6,794 nt of DNA from Planctomycetota bacterium (GTDB lineage: Bacteria > Planctomycetota > Planctomycetia > Pirellulales > UBA1268): the NCBI GenBank assembly GCA_003670825.1, contig QWQL01000062.1, forward strand, positions 1 through 6,794, given 5' to 3'. A model generated the notes under the pieces. It was not told the origin of the DNA and searched no databases. It saw nothing but the letters and a program-made list of their open reading frames with translations. Of the stretch, positions 1 to 5,770 are shown piece after piece. Both the position numbers and the translations under genes were made by a program. Positions within the stretch are counted from its first letter, which is position 1. Every line of letters starts with the position of its first letter.

Positions 1-1380
1 CACGGTCACCAGGCCGTTTGACAGGTCCACGAGGCCGCCGGCGTTGGGGTCGAGGCCGCCCACCGTGGTCTGCAGATAGGGCGCGAGTGACATCGTGCCG
101 CCGGCGAGGGGGATGACCGTGCTCGATCCCAGTGCCGCGGCGTTGGCGAGCTGCAGCGTGCCCTGCTGCACGCTCGTGGAGCCGGTGAGGGTGTTGGCGG
201 CGGTGAGCACCAGCGTGCCGCCGCCCGTCTTCACCAAGGGCAGGCTGCCGGAGAGCGTGGGGTAGCCGGCCTGAGTCTGCGTCTGGGTCGTGCCGCTGCC
301 CACATTGATCGTGATCGCCCCGAGGATCGTCGAACCGGTGTAGGTGAGGCGAAGGGCCTTGTTGGTGTCGACGAGGTCGAGCCGCCAGGTGGTGGTGTCT
401 TCGGGCCGCAGCGCGAACGTGCTCGCCATGGAGATGGCGCCGCCGGAGGTGCCCGTATCCATCAGGGTGAAGGTGGTGCCGCTGGTGATGCTCGACCCGG
501 TGTAGTTCACATCGAGGTAGCCCTGGGCCAGCGATGCCCCCGTTCCCGTGATGTTGATCTTTGAAACGCCGGTCTGATCGAACGAATACTTGATCAGGCC
601 GCTGTTGTAGGAAGAGGCGCTCGTCTCCATGCGGATCGATGCGATGTTGATCGAGGCCTTCGAGCCGATGATCGTGAGCTGCGAACTTGCGTCGGTACCA
701 TCACCAGGCCCGAAGCCGAGGGCGGCCAGGCCGGTGTTGGTCGGGGCGCCGAAATCGATCGTCGCCGAGCCACTGATCCGTAGTTCGCCGCGGTTGACCG
801 GGACGGTGCCGCTCGATGCCAACTGATTTCGATTGATGCAGATGTTCCCGCCGGGAGAGAGGCCTCCCGTCGTGGAGAACAGGCCACCACTGATGTCATA
901 GAGCCCGACGGCCTTCCCGTTGGACGAACCGTTGGAGCCCAACCGCATCTCGCCGACGTTCATGTAGAACGTGCCGCCGGTCTGTGTGAAGATACCCTCG
1001 CCGCCGGTTCCTCCCGATCCAATTCGCGTTGTCTTGCCGCTCGTTGTCGTCGGGATGCAGTTCTGGAGCGTGCCGCTCGTCATCGTAAACGAGCCGATCT
1101 TGCCGTCGGTGTTGGCGACGTAGAAGTCAGACAGGTCGATGAAGACGCGACCGGCGTTCGCGGCCGACGAGTTGAGAGTACCCTCGTAGTTCGCGTTATT
1201 TCCGCTGTAGCCGTTGCTCCAGTTCCCCATCCACAGTCCCCACGTCTGGCCGTTGATCGTGGTGCCAGAGGTGGTGCCGAGATAGGTGGTGGGGGTGAGC
1301 GCCCATGCTGACGAGCTGAGGGCGACTCCGCCGACCACGGTGGCGACGCGGACCAACGCGACGACGTAACTCATCGACAT
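1..1380 (-). CDS. Secreted autotransporter-associated beta-strand repeat protein, N-terminal part (cut by left edge)
   Basis: The frame is open from the ATG at 1380 to the window edge (460 codons, no stop), so the C-terminus is missing. Residues 1-27 form a Sec signal: a short N-region, a Val/Ala/Gly-rich core and an AWA cleavage site before LTPTTYLG. The mature part is rich in Gly, Ser, Thr and Asn. It contains degenerate beta-strand units such as FTQTGGTFYM, YDISGGLF and LRISGSATIDFG at about residues 130-220. Residues 381-416 match the autotransporter-associated beta-strand repeat (PATR type): PLVKTGGGTLVL, then an NTLTG turn, then VQQGTLQLANAAALG. The following segment (AGGTMSLAPYLQTTVGGLDP) is a common companion of that repeat in planctomycete proteins. 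Such proteins probably fold as long beta-solenoids and act on the surface or outside the cell. No enzyme motif is visible. The missing end could carry more repeats, a beta-barrel or a PEP-CTERM-like sorting signal. The family call is strong; the role is unknown. Confidence 0.85.
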   Translation of the reverse strand, partial: MSMSYVVALVRVATVVGGVALSSSAWALTPTTYLGTTSGTTINGQTWGLWMGNWSNGYSGNNANYEGTLNSSAANAGRVFIDLSDFYVANTDGKIGSFTMTSGTLQNCIPTTTSGKTTRIGSGGTGGEGIFTQTGGTFYMNVGEMRLGSNGSSNGKAVGLYDISGGLFSTTGGLSPGGNICINRNQLASSGTVPVNRGELRISGSATIDFGAPTNTGLAALGFGPGDGTDASSQLTIIGSKASINIASIRMETSASSYNSGLIKYSFDQTGVSKINITGTGASLAQGYLDVNYTGSSITSGTTFTLMDTGTSGGAISMASTFALRPEDTTTWRLDLVDTNKALRLTYTGSTILGAITINVGSGTTQTQTQAGYPTLSGSLPLVKTGGGTLVLTAANTLTGSTSVQQGTLQLANAAALGSSTVIPLAGGTMSLAPYLQTTVGGLDPNAGGLVDLSNGLVTV

Positions 1381-1387
1381 AAACAAT

Positions 1388-1393
1388 CCTCCT
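1388..1393 (-). promoter_or_regulatory. Shine-Dalgarno of the beta-strand repeat gene
   Basis: On the minus strand the sequence reads AGGAGG, then a 7-nt spacer (ATTGTTT), then ATG at 1380. This perfect site fixes the start at 1380 rather than at the in-frame ATG two codons later, and supports the reading of the edge-truncated frame as a real gene. Confidence 0.85.
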
Positions 1394-1430
1394 GGAATCC
1401 CCCCGGATGAAAGCACCCCCAGCTCGCGAA

Positions 1431-1459
1431 ATGGTATTTTGTAAGCAGGGCATTGACAA
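1431..1459 (-). promoter_or_regulatory. Candidate sigma70-type promoter for the beta-strand repeat gene
   Basis: On the minus strand there is a TTGTCA hexamer (5 of 6 to the -35 consensus, 1459-1454), a 17-bp spacer, and TACCAT (4 of 6 to the -10 consensus, 1436-1431). Transcription would start near 1424, giving a leader of about 45 nt before the ATG at 1380. The same bases read TTGACA (1453-1458) on the plus strand, a perfect -35 facing the sulfatase, but at 17 bp the plus strand offers only GAAGAA as a -10, which is poor. Planctomycete promoters are little characterised, so this is a consensus match only. Confidence 0.3.
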
Positions 1460-1517
1460 CTGCCGTCAGGCGGCGGAAGAAGGAAAAATCGGCGTCACGG
1501 GATGTCTGCCCTGTTTT

Positions 1518-1525
1518 GGAGGTGA
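1518..1525 (+). promoter_or_regulatory. Shine-Dalgarno of the sulfatase gene
   Basis: GGAGGTGA is a full 8-nt complement to the 16S rRNA 3' end and lies 4 nt before the ATG at 1530 (7 nt counted from GGAGG). It decides the start. The frame is open further upstream, to an ATG at 1407, but that would add 41 residues with no secretion character in front of an otherwise normal signal peptide. Confidence 0.88.
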
Positions 1526-1529
1526 TTCC

Positions 1530-2870
1530 ATGCGGATGCTCGTAGCGATCACGGTTGCCGCTCTCGGTGTGGCTGCCGGACCGGCCGGATGGGCCGCCGA
1601 GGCTGCCCGAAAGCCAAACATCGTGATCTTCCTCGCCGACGATGAGGGCTATGGCGAACTCGGCTGCCAGGGCAATCCAGAGATCCCGACGCCGCACATC
1701 GACTCCATCGCGACGGCGGGCGTGCGATTCACCCAGGGCTACGTCTCTGGTCCATACTGCAGCCCCACGCGAGCCGGCCTGATGACTGGCCGCTACCAGA
1801 CGCGGTTTGGCCACGAGTGGAACGGTCGCGGGCCGGAGTTTGGCCTACCGGTCACCGAAACCACGATGGCCGACCGACTGCGGGCGCTGGGCTACGCCAC
1901 CTGTGCCGTCGGCAAGTGGCATCTGGGAGAGGCCGACCAGTTCGTCGCCACCCGCCGGGGATTCGACGAGTTCTTCGGCACGAGAAGCAACTCGCCGTTT
2001 TTCCACCCCACCATCATCGATACGCGGGTGTCCACCGAGGCCGTGCCCGTCACCGACGACCGCTTCTACACCACCGAGGCCTATGCCGACCGGGCCTGCG
2101 AGTGGCTCGAGGCGCACCGCGAGGAACCGTTTTTCCTCTACCTGCCGTTCAACGCCCAGCACTACCCGCTCGAGGCACCGCAGAACTACATCGACCGCTT
2201 TCCGCAGATCGCCGACCACAACCGGCGGATGTTCGCGGCCGTGATGGCGGCAAAAGACGACGCCGTCGGCCGCGTCCTGGCCACGCTGCGAAAGATCGGC
2301 CAGGACGACACCACGCTGGTGGTCTATCTCTCCGACAACGGCGGACCGACGGACAAGACCACGTCGAGCAACGGCCCGCTCCGCGGCTTCAAGGCCGAGA
2401 CCTGGGAAGGGGGCGTCCGCGTGCCGTTCATGATGCGGTGGCACGGCAGGCTTCCGGCCGGCAAGGTCTACGACCATCCTGTAATCCAGTTGGACCTGCT
2501 GCCTACGTTTCTGGCCGCGGCCGGCGGCGAGGTTTCGCCCGACTGGAAGCTCGACGGAGTGAACCTGCTGCCGTATCTGACGGGCGACAACCCGGCCAGG
2601 CCGCACGAGACGCTCTATTGGCGGTTTGGGAAGCAGATGGCCATCCGCCACGGTGACTGGAAACTGGTGACGGGTGAGGGGATCACGAAACCTGCCCTCT
2701 TCAATCTCGCCACTGACATCGGCGAGCAGCACGACCTCGCCGCGGCCGAGCCGGCGACCGCGCGGAAGCTTCAGTCGCTGTGGGATGCCTGGAACGCCGA
2801 GCAGATCCCGCCGCTCTGGCCGCCAAACAAACCCCAGGCGGCGCCGGCGGCCACGGGGCCCGGAGGCTGA
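1530..2870 (+). CDS. Secreted type I (formylglycine-dependent) sulfatase, arylsulfatase A-like
   Basis: This 446-residue enzyme should hydrolyse a sulfate ester, probably on a polysaccharide or oligosaccharide. The start at 1530 is set by the strong ribosome-binding site. Residues 1 to about 23 are a Sec signal (MRMLVAIT onward, ending GWAA). The alkaline phosphatase-fold core follows. Metal ligands D37 and D38 lie in FLADDEGYGE. The sulfatase signature CSPTRAGLMTGR spans 77-88; Cys77 is the residue converted to formylglycine and Arg81 its partner. The second signature GYATCAVGKWHLG spans 121-133, with K129 and H131. H211 lies in NAQHYPLEAP, D269-N270 in LSDNGG, and K288 just before TWEGGVRVPF. 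All expected catalytic and calcium-binding positions look present, and the length is normal. The C-terminus ends in PPLWPP and an Ala/Pro/Gly tail. Maturation needs a formylglycine-generating enzyme or anaerobic maturase, not encoded here. The gene appears monocistronic: it diverges from the beta-strand repeat gene and converges on the glycosidase gene. Family call very secure; substrate and S1 subfamily cannot be read from sequence alone. Confidence 0.95.
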   Translation: MRMLVAITVAALGVAAGPAGWAAEAARKPNIVIFLADDEGYGELGCQGNPEIPTPHIDSIATAGVRFTQGYVSGPYCSPTRAGLMTGRYQTRFGHEWNGRGPEFGLPVTETTMADRLRALGYATCAVGKWHLGEADQFVATRRGFDEFFGTRSNSPFFHPTIIDTRVSTEAVPVTDDRFYTTEAYADRACEWLEAHREEPFFLYLPFNAQHYPLEAPQNYIDRFPQIADHNRRMFAAVMAAKDDAVGRVLATLRKIGQDDTTLVVYLSDNGGPTDKTTSSNGPLRGFKAETWEGGVRVPFMMRWHGRLPAGKVYDHPVIQLDLLPTFLAAAGGEVSPDWKLDGVNLLPYLTGDNPARPHETLYWRFGKQMAIRHGDWKLVTGEGITKPALFNLATDIGEQHDLAAAEPATARKLQSLWDAWNAEQIPPLWPPNKPQAAPAATGPGG

Positions 2871-2885
2871 GCGACGGCGCCCACG

Positions 2886-4214
2886 CTATTTCGGGTCGGC
2901 CGGCTCTTCGCCGCGGAAAAACCGCGTGCCGCGGCCTGTGAGCTCAAGGTAAAAGTCGGATGGCAGGCCCTCGTAGGTCACGAACTGGTTCGGTGAACCG
3001 TCGGGCACGTCGTTCGTGCACTTGAAGATCGCGGTGCCCTCGTCTACCTCGTCGAACATGGCCACGTAGAGCATCTCTGCCCCCGCCGCCTTCGCCGCCT
3101 CGAACTGCGACCAGAAAAACTCCCCCTTGAGCCGCGGGATCGCATCGAGCTTGGCACCCTTGAGGTTCGACCAGCTGAACCCCGGAAAGGCGACGGGCAT
3201 GTAGTCGAGGCCGTGCTCGCGACACCAGGCAAGGTCGGCCTTCCAAATCTGTTCACCGTGCCCTTCGGCCTCGTCCGGCGTGTGGTACCGGCCCACCGTC
3301 CACGGGCTGACCACGTCGGCGAGTTTGATGACGTCGTGCAGGAGCGGCTCGGCAACGGCGTCGCGGTCGAGCGTCCGCCAGCCCGTCGGCACCCCGAGCA
3401 TGACGGTGCAGCCGTCCTGCTTGAGAAACTCCACCAGCGGACCGCACTCCGCGACGGTGTAGTTGCGGTCGCGATTGAAGCCGACGCCCCAGACCACGAC
3501 CACCGGACGACCGCGATGCCGGAGGTAAGCGGGATCGTCGCACACCCGCATGCGCGTGCGGAGCTCCCGCCAGTCGTCCATCACCACCGACATGCTGTTG
3601 GGGCCCAGCCCGCTGAGGTCATACATCACCGCGTAGGTCCGACCAAACCGGTTCGCACCCTCGCGGCAGTGGCTGAGGACGAAGTTGGTATGCCGCAGGT
3701 GATTGGCGTGCATGAGCGGGGTAGCAAATCGCTGCACCATCACGCCGTCGATCCCATACTGCCGCATCCACTGGAAGTGCCGCAGCACGGTCGCCTGCTT
3801 GAAGGAACTGAACACCTCCGCCGGCTTACCGGCAACGCTGCAAAGTTCGGTCGCGAATCGCTCGTCGGGGCCACACTCCGACATGTCGGGCCAGAGATCG
3901 ATCCGGGCATTGCCCGGCCGGGGTGTCCGCTCGTCTTTCGTCCAGTGGTGAAAGCCGAGGTTCGCGCCGTCCCCCTCCGCGTTGAACCAGCCCTGGTAGC
4001 CGCAGAGCACCTTGCCGACCATCGATTCCGGATCGACTTCTCGAACGCTCTCGCCGTCAAACGGGCGGAGCGTCTGCTCGTAGACTGCCTGAAGTTCCTC
4101 AGGAAAGGCCCCCAGGACGGGCGAGACCGGCACGACCGAGACCAGGGCCAACGCGCTGATTGCGACGGCCGCCACCAGAGTCTTTCGGGCTGTCATCTTC
4201 ATCGTTCCGGTCAT
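2886..4214 (-). CDS. Secreted glycoside hydrolase family 71/99-like protein
   Basis: This 442-residue protein is predicted to be secreted and to have a (beta/alpha)8 barrel. Residues 1 to about 35 form a Sec signal (MTGTMKMTARKTLVAAVA onward, ending near VLG/AFPEE). The barrel opens with VGKVLCGYQGWFN (67-78), the characteristic start of bacterial GH71/99-like proteins. It continues through FQWMRQYGIDGVMVQRF (147-163), YAVMYDLSG (194-202), RPVVVVWGVGF (236-246), DVVSPWTVGRY (300-310) and YMPVAFPGFSW (338-348). MFDEVDEGTAIFK (386-398) sits near the end of the barrel. Its E389 and E392, three residues apart and followed by Gly-Thr, resemble the paired catalytic glutamates of GH99 endo-alpha-mannosidases (NEWxEGT), so they are the likely catalytic pair; this is inference. 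GH99 cleaves alpha-mannan-type bonds and GH71 alpha-1,3-glucan, but the actual substrate here is unknown. It is the last gene of a run with the DUF4832-type gene (44-bp gap) and a sugar permease. A longer GTG start at 4262 is possible but less likely. Complete, no frameshift seen. Confidence 0.85.
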   Translation of the reverse strand: MTGTMKMTARKTLVAAVAISALALVSVVPVSPVLGAFPEELQAVYEQTLRPFDGESVREVDPESMVGKVLCGYQGWFNAEGDGANLGFHHWTKDERTPRPGNARIDLWPDMSECGPDERFATELCSVAGKPAEVFSSFKQATVLRHFQWMRQYGIDGVMVQRFATPLMHANHLRHTNFVLSHCREGANRFGRTYAVMYDLSGLGPNSMSVVMDDWRELRTRMRVCDDPAYLRHRGRPVVVVWGVGFNRDRNYTVAECGPLVEFLKQDGCTVMLGVPTGWRTLDRDAVAEPLLHDVIKLADVVSPWTVGRYHTPDEAEGHGEQIWKADLAWCREHGLDYMPVAFPGFSWSNLKGAKLDAIPRLKGEFFWSQFEAAKAAGAEMLYVAMFDEVDEGTAIFKCTNDVPDGSPNQFVTYEGLPSDFYLELTGRGTRFFRGEEPADPK

Positions 4215-4220
4215 AGTGGG

Positions 4221-4224
4221 TCCT
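4221..4224 (-). promoter_or_regulatory. Shine-Dalgarno deciding the start of the GH71/99-like gene
   Basis: On the minus strand AGGA stands 6 nt (CCCACT) before the ATG at 4214. The alternative GTG at 4262 would overlap the upstream stop codon as GTGA but has no recognisable Shine-Dalgarno, and it would put 16 extra residues ahead of the signal peptide. The ATG at 4214 is therefore preferred. In-frame ATGs at 4202 and 4196 remain possible. Confidence 0.55.
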
Positions 4225-4258
4225 GGAGGTGGGGTGGCGGCTGATTCAGAGTGCTTCG

Positions 4259-5725
4259 TCACGGCGATTCAACGAGTGTCACGACACCCATGTTATACCG
4301 TCGCTGCCCGTCATCCCCCGCAAGTGGCAGCGCGATCGCCGGCGTGCCGTCGCGCCTCCCCACGGAGACGAAAAGACTGTAGGTGCCCGGTCGCGTCACG
4401 GGGGCGAGGCGGCCCGCCGTGAACTCGCTCACATGCTGCACGACCGGGGCTTCGCCCGGTAAACCGACCGCGAGCATCCGCATGTCGAGGCTTTCGTCCG
4501 ATAGCACCGCGATGATCGCACCCTCGTCGTCCTTGATCGTGAGCGTCATGAAGCCACCGGGATGACACGGCGCGACCCCAGCGTTTGTCCATGCTGAATC
4601 GACGCGAAACGGCCGGCCAATGACGACGCGGTCGGGCCAGCGGATCTCGCGGACCTGCAGGCGGTAACCAAGCCGGCGGTTGATGGAGTCGATCACAGCC
4701 CGGTTCTCGTCGAGCAGAGGCCAAGGATTCCAGTGGATCGACAGGTAGCTCGCGTGATACTCCTCGACTGCCTCGAGGAGCCGCGTGCCGTCGCCCCACG
4801 CCCCCCGCTCCTTCGAGCCGCCGTAGTGCTCGTGCTCCAGAATCACCGGCAGCTTCGGCCAGAATGCCTGGGCGAGGCCAGCGTGATACCACTGCCGCGG
4901 CGGCGGCTGCACCATGATGCTGTCGTCGCGGAGCGTCACGCCCCTCGAGAGCGCGTAGTCGGTGAGCGGAAACCGGTCGCCTGCCGCGTCGTGCCCGACG
5001 ATGTCGTCGCTGATGCAGAGGAGCGTGCGGGGAAAGTGCTCGACGTACAGGTCGATGTGCCGGCGGATGAGCTCGTCGGCCCGGTCCTCGGGCACCCGAC
5101 TGCTCATGTGGGTATGCCCCTCGCCCCAGAGCCCAAAGCTGCCGATGTCGATGAAGGCGACGTCGGGATTGCCGTCGTAGCGGGCTGCCATTGCCGCCAG
5201 GAACCGGCCGAGCTTTTCAAGAAAGACCGCGTCGCCGAAGTCGGGATCCCAGCATGGGCCCTTGTCCACGGGCCCGTTGCCGAACTCGTAAAACGTCCCC
5301 CTCGCGCCGGCGTTTTTCACCCACTCGGGCGTCGCCCAGGGAAGCCAGTTCTCGGAGCAGGTGATGCGAAACGCCACCTTCTTCCCTTGGGCGATCCACC
5401 GCTGCGCCGGCGTGTCGAGGAGCGCCCAGTTGAACCGCCCCTCCTCGGGCTCGACCATCGACCACGGGACCCGCAGGTAGACGGTGGAGACGCCGGGGAA
5501 CCGTTCGGCAGTGTCGCCGGCGGCGAGGTGCGACCCGTAGTTGTCAGGCACGTTCGAGTAGTAATGCATCGTCCAGCCCATGCCGGGATTGACGAGCGCT
5601 GCTCCCGTGTCGGACGGCCGCGCCACGGTGATGCCGTCCACCTGCTGCTCCACGCCGGGGCTCGCAGCCCATGCAACCGTCGCGACCCCCACCAACGACA
5701 ACAGAAACAGCATCACAGACTTCAT
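4259..5725 (-). CDS. Secreted GH42-like (beta-galactosidase-like) protein with DUF4832-type C-terminal domain
   Basis: This 488-residue protein begins with a clear Sec signal (MKSVMLFLLSLVGVATVAWA, cleavage about residue 20-21). A TIM-barrel-like part follows: ALVNPGMGW (43-51), YLRVPWSMVEPEEGRFNW (83-100), KVAFRITCSENWLPWATP (116-133) and FIDIGSFGLWGEGH (191-204). LPVILEHEHYGG (292-303) and YLSIHWNPWP (327-336) come next. E202 after the fourth strand and E297 or E299 near the seventh are candidates for acid/base and nucleophile by analogy with clan GH-A; this is inference. From about residue 358 to the end is a beta-rich domain of DUF4832 type (RVDSAWTNAGVAPCHPGGF, then PGTYSLFVSVGRRDG). Such proteins are often labelled beta-galactosidase without biochemical proof. 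The ATG at 5725 is preferred over a GTG at 5761, which would add a highly charged stretch before the signal; a weak GAGAGA lies 5 nt upstream. It sits 45 bp after the permease gene and 44 bp before the GH71/99-like gene, so co-transcription is likely. Confidence 0.78.
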   Translation of the reverse strand: MKSVMLFLLSLVGVATVAWAASPGVEQQVDGITVARPSDTGAALVNPGMGWTMHYYSNVPDNYGSHLAAGDTAERFPGVSTVYLRVPWSMVEPEEGRFNWALLDTPAQRWIAQGKKVAFRITCSENWLPWATPEWVKNAGARGTFYEFGNGPVDKGPCWDPDFGDAVFLEKLGRFLAAMAARYDGNPDVAFIDIGSFGLWGEGHTHMSSRVPEDRADELIRRHIDLYVEHFPRTLLCISDDIVGHDAAGDRFPLTDYALSRGVTLRDDSIMVQPPPRQWYHAGLAQAFWPKLPVILEHEHYGGSKERGAWGDGTRLLEAVEEYHASYLSIHWNPWPLLDENRAVIDSINRRLGYRLQVREIRWPDRVVIGRPFRVDSAWTNAGVAPCHPGGFMTLTIKDDEGAIIAVLSDESLDMRMLAVGLPGEAPVVQHVSEFTAGRLAPVTRPGTYSLFVSVGRRDGTPAIALPLAGDDGQRRYNMGVVTLVESP

Positions 5726-5770
5726 GGCATTCTCTCGATCACGTCGTGGGCGGGATGGCACAGCGGGTGG

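Noticed and set aside
1407..1529. 41-residue N-terminal extension of the sulfatase from an ATG at 1407
   Set aside because: The GGAGGTGA site before 1530 and the signal peptide starting there show that translation begins at 1530. The extension has no secretion character and overlaps the likely promoter region.
1817..2656. 279-codon open frame on the plus strand inside the sulfatase in another frame
   Set aside because: Arg/Gly/Pro-rich out-of-frame shadow of a gene whose catalytic motifs are all in the other frame.
1845..2732. 295-codon open frame on the minus strand, antisense to the sulfatase
   Set aside because: It mirrors the sulfatase coding frame, has no recognisable domain or signal peptide, and is explained by codon bias of the opposite strand.
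2912..2926. CGCGG-AAAAA-CCGCG hairpin considered as a terminator between the convergent genes
   Set aside because: It is inside the coding end of the GH71/99-like gene, the stem is only 5 bp and no T-run follows on either strand.
3213..4244. 343-codon open frame on the plus strand, antisense to the GH71/99-like gene
   Set aside because: It lies opposite a well-supported gene, its translation is rich in His, Arg, Val and Pro with no family motif, and long antisense frames are expected in GC-rich DNA.
4276..4287. Inverted repeat GTGTC-AC-GACAC considered as an operator ahead of the GH71/99-like gene
   Set aside because: Short, single copy, and within the 3' coding end of the DUF4832-type gene; chance is sufficient in this length of DNA.
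5740..5748. Small palindrome CACG-T-CGTG in the gap between the permease and the DUF4832-type gene
   Set aside because: Four-base arms are too short to support an operator, and no second copy was noticed in the other intergenic regions.
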